Shown here piece by piece: positions 22,201 to 33,485 of a stretch of 64,000 bases of DNA. The notes under the pieces are model-generated. The model did not search any database. It was not told where the DNA came from and worked only from the letters and a program-made list of their open reading frames with translations. The DNA lies in contig OY744525.1 of the NCBI GenBank assembly GCA_963556195.1, positions 57,772,446 to 57,836,445 on the forward strand, read 5' to 3'. The DNA is from Sepiola atlantica (lineage: Eukaryota; Mollusca; Cephalopoda; Sepiida; Sepiolidae). Position numbers and translations under genes: made by a program. Numbering within the stretch: the first letter of the stretch is position 1; every line of letters starts with the position of its first letter.

Positions 22201-23095
22201 ATCCATCGGTCAGCTTAACTTTGAAATAGCATTTTGGTTTGTGTTATGAATCCCCCCCCCTAGCTTCCAAAGCTGACTCAAAGCTTGGTGCCACCCAGTC
22301 TTCTGAGACAAAAACTTGGAGTGTCAGTGGCTTTGGAATTTCTGGTCTAATACTGCAAGTAGCCAACTGTTGACTGAAGTCAAGTCCAAGTAAAGCAAAT
22401 TCTCCCCCTTCCTGTCTTATATTGTTTCAAGATTTCCTCCTCTCTCTCTTAGAGTAAGCATTTTGGTATTATTGGGGTCACATGACAATTCTTCCCTATC
22501 TCTCAATGAGAGGAGGAGAAAGATTTTAAATTTAGTTTGTTCCACAGCATTTGAAGAGGCAGCATGTTTGTGTCCTGTTCCCAGAGTGAGAAAATCTTTG
22601 TGTTCCCACAACCCAAGAATCGATAAATTTAGAAAGTTATATTCTTCCTTTTTTTTTTATCTTTCTATCTTAAGGGCACATATTTTCAAAAAAAAAAATC
22701 TCTTTATTTTCATGTTTTAGGCAAAAGCCAAAATATATTACTGTCTTTACCACATCTAAAAATAACACATGTATTTATGTGTACCATTTTACACACAAGA
22801 CATTTACCACATTTAGAAATATTGCATCAATTAGACTTGAGGCACCCCAGAATCAGCAAATACCAAAATGTTGGGTTTACACCGGTTTCTTTACTTCTGG
22901 TGAAATTATAAACAAAACATACAGTTTTTTTTTTTATAAAACGTTTTGTTTTGTAAACTTTACAAATTAAAAAAAAAAAGTTTTGTAAACTTTACAAATT
23001 TGTAAAAACATTAAATGAATTTTTAATTAAAAATAAAGTTACAAATGTATGAACAAAGCAATCACGTTTAAATAAAACACATTTAAAAAGCGGTT
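22201..23095. other. No gene supported
   Basis: Short open frames (22463-22720, minus 22611-22417) lack motifs. 22930-23005 has a local direct duplication of 'ttttgtaaactttacaaat'. Otherwise nothing recognisable. Confidence 0.4.
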
Positions 23096-23099
23096 TACG

Positions 23100-23450
23100 G
23101 GCCGAGTTAGACACAAGGTCGGTTTTTAATCTAGGGAAAATCCAGCTCCCCAAAAAGGAAAAGTCTGGATTGGGACGAAAATTAAAATTGCCTCAATCAA
23201 GAAGGATTTCTCCTTCACTGACCAAGGAGAGTAAAGATGAAGTACAGTATAAAAACAAATACTATACTTTGCTCCAGGAGGATGAACGTTTCACGTGTGT
23301 GTAGTGGTAGTACCTTTCAAGACTCACCAGCTGTATCCATAGAGTATCTGAATAGGGGGTCATGCCTGGTCCTCACGCATATCCTAAATCTTTCATGTGT
23401 GGCTCCAAGCGCCATATCCTGGTAAACCGTCTCAGCTGACAGACTCAACC
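23100..23450 (+). repeat. F3-like dispersed repeat, diverged
   Basis: Starts 'gagttagacacaaggtcgg' like the F3 copies at 15235 and (reverse) 25345. It then continues with 'ctggattgggac' and 'agaaggatttct', shared with 5195-5225. A composite or subfamily. Confidence 0.5.
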
Positions 23451-23616
23451 TCATGAAAGTACTTGATGCCTTGAGGGGTCTAAGTTGGGAGAAAGTGATG
23501 AAGCCCTGTTTCCATAAACCTGTGTTCTGTACGCAGACTATTTTTCATGGACATTCGTTCCACATGCACGCAATTGCTCTCTCTACTTTAAATTTCAATT
23601 CTTGCTAGTTTCTTAC

Positions 23617-24137
23617 GATGTTGATACATGTTTCCTACCATGTTGATACATGTTTCCTACCATATTGATACATGTTTCCAAACATGTTGATACATGTTTC
23701 CTACCATGTTGATACATGTTTCCAACTATATTGATATATGTTTCCTACCATGGTGATACATGTTTCCTACCATATTGCTACATGTTTCCTACCATATTGC
23801 TACATGTTTCCAACTATATTGATACATGTTTCCTACCATATTGATACACGTTTCCTACCATGGTGATACATGTTTCCTATCATGTTGATACATGTTTCCA
23901 ACTATATTGATACATGTTTCCTACCATATTGATACATGTTTCCTACCATATTGCTACATGTTTCCAACTATATTGATACATGTTTCCAACTATATTGCTA
24001 CATGTTTCCTACTATATTGATACATGTTTCCAACTATATTGATACATGTTTCCTACCATGTTGATACATGTTTCCTACCATGTTGATACATGTTTCCTAC
24101 CATGTTGATACATGTTTCCTACCATGTGATACATGTT
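23617..24137 (+). repeat. 22-bp minisatellite, about 24 copies
   Basis: The unit is ATGTTGATACATGTTTCCTACC with variants at a few positions (for example 'ccaacta' for 'cctacca', 'gcta' for 'gata'). The 22-bp phase is kept almost throughout. There is no coding meaning. Variant types are intermixed rather than blocked. Confidence 0.95.
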
Positions 24138-24575
24138 TTTTTATCAATAAAAATAATTAGAATGAATTCTTATGCATTAGAATCTTCTCATTTAGTTTTT
24201 TAGTTTTTCATCTCATTTTTGTTGTGTGGCGTTTATCTGTTATGCTTAAGTTCGAAATAGCATTTAAATATCGTACAGTCAGGGATGTGAGTTCTCCACT
24301 TTTTAGCAGAATTTTGTTTTTTTAATTTAAAAAAAATGGATTTCCACTTAAAATGGCTAGAGTGTTTCTTTCTTATTTTTTGTTGGATGAATTTTATTTC
24401 TCTTTTCTCTCTTCTTCTTCCTCTCTTTCGCTTTATCTTTCTTTTATCTGTTTTTCTCTCTTCATCTTCTTCTCTCCGTCTTTTCTTGCCTTGCCTTTCT
24501 TTCCCCTCTTATGACAGTTCTCTCTAAAAACTGAAAATGTTAATTTTGCTGTGAACGCTAAGACTTCAAACAATT
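24138..24575. other. Pyrimidine-rich DNA, no gene
   Basis: CT-rich tract at about 24365-24525 (TCTTCTT-like); no supported gene. Confidence 0.5.
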
Positions 24576-24825
24576 CAAGGAGAGTAAAAAGTGAACTTTC
24601 GGTTTACCTTCGGCAGCCTCATAATTCCCGCTTTCCTTATTTTGTCCTTTAGTCCTCACATTCAATGAGCGATGTTTCTGACAAAAGGGGAAGAATTGCT
24701 GTTTTCTGGGTCGGAATCTATCTATCTAACACTTATCGTTGGCTAGCTTTTAACCTTGCAGTAGTATTTTTTTTTAGCTCCTTACATCAAGTGGCTTCAT
24801 GCTTTGTCTGGAGCGATTTTTATTA
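24576..24825 (+). repeat. Dispersed repeat family F2, copy 2
   Basis: Same landmarks and order as 2505-2750 ('tagtcctcacattca', 'gaagaattgctgttttctgg', 'catcaagtggcttcatg'). Confidence 0.75.
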
Positions 24826-25059
24826 AAAAAAATTCAGAGTTAGATGATGTTTGTTTCATCAAAGAATGACTTCCTGTCTCTTTCCTCCTACATGCACATT
24901 CAATGTCTTTCTCGCTACCCTCTCTCCACACACACAACCATACACACACACAGGAGGGCCATGCCCCCCCAGGTTGAGAAATCATCTCGATTTCAGCTTT
25001 TTTGCTATTGGATACTCACATGGCTAAGATCAAAGTGTAGTATCTGTTCCGATGGATAC

Positions 25060-25350
25060 TGCACCCCATAGACTGGCATTATCTTGGCCTTTGGGGCTTG
25101 ATTTACGCCTGTCTATGGGTCTGTCCTGTGCAGTTCTAGGAGGTCCACCCTCCCAGGCTTCGCCTCCCCTCTTTGGGGAGGAGTAAGTTTATTGCTTACT
25201 GCCTGAGGCGCCCCTACCGGGGATGCCGACGGGGTTGCCCAGGCAATTTTTAAACCCCACTTTTCCGACCCGACCTTGGGTCACATTTTACTTGTGGGAG
25301 TAAGATAAAAACTGGCCTTGTGCCTAACTCCTGGAGAGGAGTAAATCAAT
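25060..25350 (-). repeat. Dispersed repeat family F3, best-preserved copy
   Basis: On the minus strand this runs from 'ggagttaggcacaaggcc' through 'aaccccgtcggcat' to 'gggagggtggacctccta'. It matches 15235-15430 but is more complete. Its end ('cttgtgcctaactcctggag', 25314-25333) also appears as an insertion at about 34475-34505 in one arm of the big inverted repeat. GC-richer than its surroundings. Confidence 0.65.
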
Positions 25351-25420
25351 ACTCACATTCTTGACAACATAGAACAAACGGATACATACATTTTAAGAAT
25401 ATCCATTCTAGTCTTTTTGC

Positions 25421-25512
25421 TTGCATATGATTGTGGATCACTGAAGGTAAGCAACGTTGACCATGGTTAGTACCTAGATGGGTGACCACTTGGCAATACC
25501 AGGTGCCATAAA
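25421..25512 (+). pseudogene. 5S rRNA-derived sequence
   Basis: About 90 bp align by eye with the 3' three-quarters of a metazoan 5S rRNA. Recognisable are 'taagcaacgttga', 'ggttagtacctagatgggtg' and 'aataccaggtgc', in the correct order and spacing; these include the C-box part of the internal promoter. Several changes in stems show that it is not a working gene. Unrelated sequence follows (25513-25680), so it may be the head of a 5S-derived SINE. Confidence 0.75.
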
Positions 25513-25679
25513 CAAACATCAGCTAGATGCATTAATGGTTATGAGTTTCAATGGCAATGGGGGAAAAATCGGCGACAGATTGGACAATCCTGTGCCTGCG
25601 TTACAAAAACTAAGGATAGGCAATCCTTACAATATTTTAAAAGTTGGTCCTAAATAGCATTTAAGCTGACATATCAAAC

Positions 25680-25982
25680 TTTGATTCTGACTTGAAAATT
25701 TTCATTTGTTATTGTTGTACCATGTTATTGGCACTATAATAACATACTTTACTACAGTTTATCTAAAAATGACGTAATCTTGCCTGGACACTTGGTAATA
25801 TGGAAACACTACCTACACGTATTTATAATTATGAAAATGAGATTGGTTAACTAGCTAGCCGTGTATATAAAAACACATGGCAAAAATAACTCCATGCATT
25901 TAAGCCTGAAGATTCCCCCCGGGGATGAAACGCAGGAGCCTCTGTGTAGATTAATTGCCATAAATATATTTTCATAGCTTAC

Positions 25983-26026
<44 letters not shown>

Positions 26027-26204
26027 TGGGGGTAGAAGTAGAGAGATAGATGTAAAAGTAAAGGAGAATGGCAGAGGTAGCGGTAAAACGACAACGAGTA
26101 GATAGAAAGATTGAGAGAGAGAGAGAGATTGAGAGAGAAGGTAGGCGTAGGCAGAGGTAGATAGAGATCTATATGGAGAGGTAGAGATTGAAAGAAAGAT
26201 ATCG
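25680..26204. other. R1 fragment and (GA)n-rich DNA, no gene
   Basis: 25902-25985 is an R1 copy ('agcctgaagattcccccc' to 'ccataaatatattttcat'). It is followed by (AT)n at 25984-26003 and (GA)n-rich sequence to about 26190. 25680-25900 shows nothing recognisable. Confidence 0.55.
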
Positions 26205-26300
26205 GGACACCAATGCCAACACTAGAATCACCTTAGTCATAAGATATGGACGGATGGATAAAATAAATATACAAATGAAGTATGGCATAACGGTATTTGG
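26205..26300 (-). mobile_element. LINE 3' fragment
   Basis: About 95 bp matching 27015-27110 ('taagatatgga.ggatggat', 'gtatggcataac'), the C-terminal end of the minus-strand LINE just to the right. Confidence 0.55.
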
Positions 26301-26429
26301 CGATCACTATATATAGAATATTTCCAAATAGTATGTTGTATCATTGAATTATATAAGCCTGAGGTTTTTTTTATATAAATATAGTTCGGATAAATGGAAA
26401 ATACTTTTTTTTATTCAGTTAGATTCGAA

Positions 26430-26685
26430 AAATGTGAGTCGGTGGGTCACTAATTGAGCTCGGGTTAGATAGAGTTGGCTAAAAGTGAGTTTGCAAAGCC
26501 ATTTAAAATAAAGACAAAATCCAATATTAGTCTCTTTCTGCTCGTTATATCTCACTCTTCCTCTATAGCTACGTGTTAAATAAGATTACTACTTGTGCTG
26601 ATATTCCCTTTTGTTTATAATGGATTATTCCAGTCTTTGTATTCTTTTCTTTCTTTCTTAACTTCGACCGTTAATAGACAGAGAC

Positions 26686-26716
<31 letters not shown>

Positions 26717-26800
26717 AGGAGAGCGTGATAGAAATAAAAGCGATAGGGTAAAACAACACACAGTGAAAGAGGGTGAGAATGATAGACATTTTTTGTCGGG
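26430..26800. repeat. Second copy of the repeat at 1145-1690
   Basis: Shares 'gtgagtttgcaaagcc', the 'tgttaaataagattact' stretch, 'gaccgttaatagacagag' and a (GA)n tract, in the same order. A poly-G run (26798-26810) follows. Confidence 0.55.
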
Positions 26801-26904
26801 GGGGGGGGGCGGTAGATGTATAGAGGGGAGAGGTACAGAGTAGAAGTACAGACATCAATGCAAAGAGAGGTAGAAGTATTTTTTTTAATATACTAATGAA
26901 TCAC

Positions 26905-28075
26905 CACTTACCAAGGATAATGGTTAAAGAGATTGTCAGTTGGATGATGAAAAATAATATGAGAGGATTGGAAACGATGGATGGAATGGGCAGAATTTGA
27001 TTGCTTAAGAGGACGGCTCGACAACAATAGAATCACCTTATTCCTAAGATATGGATGGATGGATAAAATAAATATGCAAACGGAGTATGGCATAACATTG
27101 GACTTGAAAATGACCATGTTGTATTCAGCTGGGAAGCAGTCCTGTGGTATTGTGTTCCACAGATGGCAAGTTCTAGTAAAGAAACTTTGTTCACGGAAGT
27201 TCCATTTGGTTTTGGGCACACGGAGAGGAAGAAAGGAAAGTTATTTGCAGTGGTGGTAGCTAGACGAGTTCTTACTGTGAAAAAATGTAAGTATTCCAGT
27301 TCAAGTCTGGAGTGAAGGTCAGTCGTAGGAGCTTATCGAAGCAGGGGCTTCCTCAAGGAGATAGCTATTTATTTCAACTGAGGCAAAACGAAGATGTGAG
27401 AATTGGTTTTAGAGGTGGCAAAAGTAACAAGCAACTTTTTCCCCATTGCATCACGTGCTCCAATTCACAAGAGAAAGAATCAAAAAGATTTTGATCATTG
27501 ATGCTCTGCGAAGTGTTGCTATAGATGGCGGTGCTGTCTGCATAAATGGTCTCAGATTACAATTTAGAAGACTATTTATGAAGATCAGGAAGAGGGTTAG
27601 ACCCAGAATGGATCTTTGAGGCACACTGGTATTGATACTATGTGCTTCAGACATCTGCCCGTTAGCAACTACTTTTATAGCCCTATCAGAGAGAAAGGAT
27701 TTCATGATTGAGAAGACATTTCCAGATATTTCATAGCTAACAATCGTGTGAAGCAAACCTTCATGCCAAATCCTATCAACGGCTTTTAATATATCAAAAG
27801 TTATCGCCCTAGAAAGAAAGCCTCCGTCAATAGATTCACTGATTCTGTGCGATATTGAAGTCAGCACGTCAGCTGTTGCTCTTGCAGGACGAAATTCATA
27901 ATGTTATTGATTGACAATTTCTTGATTTATCACAGATTTAAACAACTTACTCATGACACGCAGGAGACTGATCGGTCTGTACTGAGATGCAAAAGAGCGA
28001 TCTCCGATATTTTAAAATACTGGGCAGATCGACGAAGTCTTCCAAGGTGAGAGAAGCATTTCTTCTTTTAAGCAA
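26905..28075 (-). mobile_element. CR1/Jockey-like LINE, reverse transcriptase and C-terminus (broken)
   Basis: Read from 28075 down, broken frames give the reverse-transcriptase fingers ('ATADVLTSISHRISESID', about 27880-27825), then 'FDILKAVDRIWHEGLL', then 'VPQRSILGLTLFLIFINSLL'. Stops and shifts follow. The C-terminal tail ('PKTKWNFREQSFF', 'LWNTIPQDCFPAEY') is at 27219-27120. The YXDD box was not seen intact. It is a dead element. Its 5' continuation is beyond an inverted insertion, at 28640-29065. Confidence 0.8.
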
Positions 28076-28078
28076 CAA

Positions 28079-28620
28079 TTGAACAACTTTGTAAGGATAG
28101 GAGCTATTTCCGGTTTCAATTCCTTAAGTACTATGATTGGCAAAATCCCAAACCTAGTGGTGGATGTCCTCTTCTCTTCCCTAAAGCCTCTTTCTCACAG
28201 AAGAGACGTTGCTAGTCTTACTCTACTCTGTCGTTATTTTCATGGTATGTGCTCGACTGAGCTCCAATCTATGGTTCCTCCCTGTAAAACATTCACAGCT
28301 AAAACTCGTCTAGCTACAACAACTATAAATAATTTTCCTTTCTCTCTCTCTGTACCTAAGACTAAATGGAACTTCCATGAGCAAAGTTTCTTTCCAAGAA
28401 CTATCCGTCTGTGGAACACAATACCACGAGGCTGCTTCTCAGTTGACTATAGCATGGTCGTTTTCAAGTCCAATGTTAACAAATTCTTATTTTTGACGAA
28501 TCTCAACCATTGTTACCAATCCTCACGTTGTTTCAATGTCCTCCTGACAAACTCATTAACCCTTATCCTCGAGTGGCCTATGGGCCTTGATAAGTGGTGA
28601 CTCGTTGGTAGATTAAACAA
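28079..28620 (+). mobile_element. CR1/Jockey-like LINE C-terminus, opposite orientation
   Basis: One open frame (28079-28600) encodes 'LKPLSHRRDVASLTLLCRY', 'VPKTKWNFHEQSFFPRT' and 'LWNTIPRGCF', ending 'GLDKW' then stop. This is the same region as 27219-27120 but on the other strand and better preserved. It separates two parts of the minus-strand LINE, so it is either a later insertion or the product of an inversion. Confidence 0.75.
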
Positions 28621-28639
28621 AAAAGAAAGATACATGTAT

Positions 28640-29065
28640 GTCGCTTAGAGTATTTACAGTCATAGGGGGTAATTCTGGAGGTAGGCAGCCCTGATCGCAT
28701 AGGGTGGAATTTAATGCAAAGTTTGGCTTCATCAGATGCTGGGAAGATCATCTCTGGTCCATTGATGATGGTTGGAATAAAGGTCTTATATCTGTTCAGG
28801 ACCTTGTTTGTTATTCTCCAAACCTCATGAGAGTCAAGCCTCTGTCCGGCCACTCTAGATTTAACAGATTGTGCACAGAACTCTTTCACATTTTCTATAA
28901 CCCTTTTGCAGTGGTTGCAGACATTTTAAAGGAGGCTTTTGTTTCAGAGCATCTATTTTGTTGAAATCAATTGAAATATTGGTTTCTATTAGCAATGGCA
29001 GCGACATATTCAAGGATGGCTGATTTTTTTTGGAATATTTTGGAGGGTAGAAAGCCTTCAATACC
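28640..29065 (-). mobile_element. LINE ORF2 linker region, upstream part of the minus-strand element
   Basis: The frame 28889-28578 reads 'WRITNKVLNRYKTFIPTI' and 'NGPEMIFPASDEAKLC', the linker between endonuclease and reverse transcriptase in CR1/Jockey LINEs. The frame 29061-28861 gives sequence further upstream. It connects logically to the reverse-transcriptase part at 28075. Confidence 0.6.
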
Positions 29066-29129
29066 AGCGATTACCAATCAGATATATCGGATGTGACACA
29101 GGACACATTCGTTTTGAAAATGGATTTCA

Positions 29130-29531
29130 GATCTGAAAGATCTGAAGCTGTCTCGCTCTCTGTACATCTACCTCCCTACCCCCCCCCCCTCTCTAGCTAT
29201 ACCTCTGTTTCTAGATTTCTTCACCTATCTATCCTTTTAGCTCTCTCTCTCTCTTTAGATTTCTTTCCCCCACTCTCTCGACTTCTATCTCTTACTCTGT
29301 TTCTCTCTCTATCCCCTCTCTCTCTTTCTACTACTGTTACTACCTCTACTTCTCTCATGCTTTTTCTTAACCTCTAGCTCTTTATCACCCCCCTCTCTCT
29401 CTCTCTCTTCCTCTTTCTACTTTTTTCCCTCTCTAGCTGGAGATCTATTCATCTCTACTTCTACCTCTTTTTAGCTCTACTTTCTTTCTCTACTATTTCT
29501 GTCTCGACACCTCTACCTTTACATATATATA

Positions 29532-29574
<43 letters not shown>

Positions 29575-29720
29575 CTATCTATCTCTTCACGTCTAGTTCT
29601 CTGTACCTCTCTTTCTACCTCTCTACCTCTATCTCTCTAAATCTCTCATTATCTTCGCGTTTTTATTTTACTATTTTTTCTTATCTTTTCTTTCCTTCCC
29701 TTTCTTTCCCCTTCTGTAAA
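29130..29720. repeat. CT-rich low-complexity tract
   Basis: Nearly 600 bp dominated by CTCT and TCTAC-type repeats with short poly-C runs and a pure (CT)n at about 29537-29570. The open frame at 29093-29377 is a by-product. Confidence 0.9.
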
Positions 29721-30224
29721 GCAACGTTTACATAAACATGGAAAACAGAGATACTTAGAACCATTGTCTACAACTACTACAGCACCAAGTCACATGACCA
29801 ATTCAATTGTATAATCAAAATTAGACTTACCGGCATAATGGAGCATCCCAGCCTGTTTACATACCAATTCTCTAGCTTCTGATCCCAATCTATTTATTTC
29901 TAGCTTAACTGGTCAGACAACTGAGCACTTGCTACTAAATTCAATAGTAATCTCGTCTTAATTAACCAATGAGAACACTTCTTGCACGATTTAACAAAAT
30001 GAAGTTAGGAGCCTCTTCACGGGGATAAAAGAAACAGTCTGCTGATCCAAATTTCAGTTCCTGGAAGTTGAAAGCAAATGACACAAGAGGCAAAGGGCGC
30101 TCCAGCCGATGCAGGAAAACAGCAAAGAATTCTCAGCCAACAATTGAGCGTTCGACACTACAGAAGCTATAAAGAAGACAACCCGTTTTGAGCCGACATT
30201 CCAACGTGATGACGTAAACACATC
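29721..30224. other. No gene recognised
   Basis: Ordinary intergenic DNA with balanced composition; no motifs found. Confidence 0.4.
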
Positions 30225-30410
30225 ACTCAATAAGTCCCGGGCCTAACTAATAAAACAGCAACTTTTCGGCGAAATTTGACTTTATTCATCAACATAGTCT
30301 CCTTCATAGTGTATCCCCATAGAAAGAGACTAATTCCAACGCTTCTCTAACAATTCGATATCCTTTTCGTAGAACGATTTGTCTTTCGCCTCAAATACAC
30401 CTCAGTTTCC
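30225..30410 (-). mobile_element. Mariner-type transposon 3' end, remnant
   Basis: Minus-strand translation of 30410-30290 gives a broken C-terminus ('KSFYEKDIELLEKRW', then 'GIHYEGDYV'), the usual last motif of several mariner-type transposases. The outer end (about 30225-30245) reads 'aataagtcccgggcc', like the terminal repeats of such elements. The other end was not found. Confidence 0.5.
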
Positions 30411-30988
30411 GATTGTAAACATGCACTAAGCAGCATGCGAATAGCAGACTTGCTGCAAGTGAGTAATATTTAATAAGGAAAAAAGAGGCCACACAGAGAA
30501 TTGAAAATATCTCTGATTTAAAGTCCGGCCACCCAGAATCTTTCTTCTCTTCGGAAATAAAGTAATATCTCTTTAAACGGGGATTTATACCTAGAGCAAC
30601 CTACTTGAGAAAAAATAATGTTCATAGATTGTCTAGAGATATGCCCTTTTAAGTCGAAACTGGCTGACTGTAATCTCTAGTGGATATCTCGAGTGGTCAG
30701 TCTTTGGGTGGTCGAATTGGGATGACTGAGAAAGACCGGAATCTAAGATTTTCAGTCAAAGTACATATATTCCAGACTATGGACAGGAGAGGAAAGTTAG
30801 AGCCAACCCTTTGATACGTGAGGCAACCAGTTAGAGTTGGACGTCTGAGAGTAAGTTGGATTTGTGTGCCTCTCAGAGAGAAGGGGGCTCTTAGGCTCTA
30901 AAGTAAAAATCTCATTTTGCAAGTCTGCTATTAAACCTAAGAAAACGAGTCCCATCTGTAACCTCCCAAAATATAAACCTCTGTTAAT
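30411..30988. other. No gene recognised
   Basis: Nothing identified; it directly adjoins the left arm of the large inverted repeat. Confidence 0.4.
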
Positions 30989-32992
30989 TGCTGTCTTGAT
31001 TCGGCTTTGTTCTAATTCCAAGAAGTTAGTTTTTCATTGTGTTGATTATTATTGTTATAAATAGGATAAGAATAGATATTAATGAGTGGTTCAGTGCATG
31101 GAGCAGGATGCACAGGGGTCTGAAGAGAAGCTGTAATCACAGCCATCAACTTCCACAACAACAATGGCTTTAGTGAAGAGAAAACATCCAATCCTTACTT
31201 CTGAATTGGAAAGAGAGTCCAGCAGATGCCCATGATTGTTGAAGCCTCTAACTCGATCAAAGGAGAATAGAGTGAAAAGACTAAGAAGTTGAAAAGGCAA
31301 AAGGAAGCTGAGCCCCACTCTCTTCCCAACATCAAGATGACACAACTCTGCTCAACCGTCTGAACCCTCAACCCAAACCCTAGCTGTGCAAACAACCACC
31401 TCAGGCTTGTTTCATTCTCAATCCTCAGACAGAGTAAGCAAAAGGCTAATCTTCATCCCCTCTGACCTCCAAAGCTTTATAAACCTAGAAACTCACCTTC
31501 CTACCTGAGAACCGGATTTGTAAGCAAGGCATGACCTCGGCACACAGTGGTGGACTTGGTAGGGTAGCAGAGGAGAAACTTCAGGCCGTTACAGTATTTG
31601 AGCCAGGTCTAGGACTTCAAAGGTTTACCACCTGAAAAACTTCCCCAGCACCCCCTTACTGACAATCTTTGTACGAACCCAGTAATGTGACTGCTCGGGG
31701 GCATGGAGAGGATAGTGGCAGCCACAAAGGGGGTTAGCCTGGATCTGAGGCTCATGGGAAAGGAGCAAACTTCACTCAAAAAACGAGTTGATGTGTGAAG
31801 GGAGAGTCCCCTTATATATTCATCCTTTCTTTTATAGGGCCTTAAAGCTAAGGTTCCCTTTGGAAGTAAAAGGTATTACCCAAGGCAGACAGATTACGTC
31901 TAAATAAGAGTCTTGGACATGCCTTTAGGCCTGTAAGTGACACTAACGTCCTTGTATGTGTCTTGTTTAAATGCAAGAGGCATGAGGTCTAAAAGGTTCT
32001 GAAAGATCTCTTGTCTCTAGTTGATGTAGCTGTAATCAAGGAAACCAACTGTTTCGTCTGGTGATTGTCAAGTACTGACTAGCAATGTTGATGACTTCTA
32101 AGCATATGAAAATCCCTAGGGGAGTTGTGTCCCATGACTTGTGAAATGCATTCTGTCTGCAGCGATAAATGTTACGTAAAAAGCAGGCTTGTCATGGCCA
32201 ATGTTGCTGTAAAGATTGCAAATTTCAAATCTCTGTTCAGGAAAGAGTTTTCTTTTTTCGACGACTAGAGATGTCTCATCACGGGGCTAAAGAACATAGT
32301 TTTTATAGAATTTGGTAGTCAGTGCTCAACTGTATGGCCAGTTGAGTAACAAACAAGTCAAATTGAAAAGAACACTAAAAGCCGGTTTATACAAAAGCTG
32401 GAATGTTTCATTATGTTCAGATGGGCGAGTCCATTTTCTGAGCTTTGATTGCCTGGTAGTCCTTGAGCGGATATTCCAAATATAAATATTGCTTCATTCA
32501 AGCAATATTTACATATGGAATATTGGAGCCATTTATGGTGGTAAGTGTTAATTTGATTTTTTAGTTTAAATCGGTGATGGGAATACTATCCTTAATCCCA
32601 AGATAGATAAGGTCAGAGGATAACCAGTTTATGTGCAAGAAGCGTAAGACAATGGAGATGGATGAGAACTTACATGTGGACAAAGTATATGCAGAGGTTG
32701 AAGCTTTTGAGGTTGTCGAAGTTTTGTTACCTTGATGATACATTGGAACACAGGGTGGAGCAGGTACTAGTGTGATTGCAAGAGTTAGGAGTTGATAGAG
32801 TAAGTTCAGGGAAATTCTGCCATTACTATCCAGCAGAGCGTTACCACTGTCAACCAAGGAAAGAGTCTACTAAGCGTGTGTACGCAGTGTGATGATGTAT
32901 GGAAGTAAAACCTAGCCAGTAAGGGTTGAGGACATGCGTTGCATGGAGAACAATGAAACGATGGATGCGTAATGTGAATCTTAAAGCTAGTT
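30989..32992 (+). repeat. Large inverted duplication, left arm
   Basis: About 2.0 kb reading, with few differences, as the reverse complement of 33820-35836. The same open frames appear mirrored (for example 31345-31091 on - and 35480-35734 on +; 32857-32561 on - and 33959-34255 on +). The arm contains a short internal hairpin at 32468-32526 ('aatattgcttcattcaagc'). Its inner end is an RTE-like LINE piece (32570-32992). The rest of the arm (31050-32560) is unclassified. Confidence 0.9.
32570..32992 (+). mobile_element. RTE-like LINE ORF2 piece inside the left arm
   Basis: The + strand, in broken frames, gives 'CYLDDTLEH' and 'YPAERYHCQPRKES'-like sequence, then 'MMYGSKT', then 'RVEDMRCMENNE'. 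It stops matching its partner after about 32990, short of the 3' end that is present in the other copy. Confidence 0.65.
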
Positions 32993-33485
32993 AGAAAAGA
33001 CAATGTAGATAGTTAGGACAATCAGGTTATAAATCTGTTATGACTTGCTGAGTACTGGAAGTTGAATACCCCCGTGTTGGAGATACGCAACTTCCGTGAA
33101 AAGTAAAACACTCTTAGATAGTGAGGCGGTTACTGGGAGTAAGTGGTCAGTTAATTTAAAAGCTAAGATTAGAAGTTTCTCTGTCAAGTATGGCCAGCAT
33201 CTCACACTAAATAGGGCCAAGACATAGAAACACTTAAAAGATAACCAGGCGGTGGATAGGTGGAATTTCCTAACCATAGATTTAGATAAGGGTGACCTGC
33301 AGCGTAAAGGCTAATGAGGGTTATCAAGGCCAAGTAGTTTTTTTTGTTTTTTTTTAACATAGTTCACCCCAAACAAGGCAGGCAATACTTTGCACTGGTT
33401 AGAGCACTATCTACATTGTCTTTTCTAACTAGCTTCTTATCCAAATAATATTTGGACACTTACCCGAGCCTCTAGTCCCTTTCAT
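32993..33485. other. Centre of the inverted duplication
   Basis: Contains a nested inverted pair, 32986-33012 and 33411-33437 ('gctagttagaaaagacaatg'). It also holds a LINE 3'-end scrap at about 33340-33385 ('agttcaccccaaacaaggca', also at 54202-54222). Nothing coding. Confidence 0.6.

Noticed and set aside
29093..29377. Leu/Ser-rich 94-codon frame
   Set aside because: Lies in CT-rich low-complexity DNA; no gene signal.
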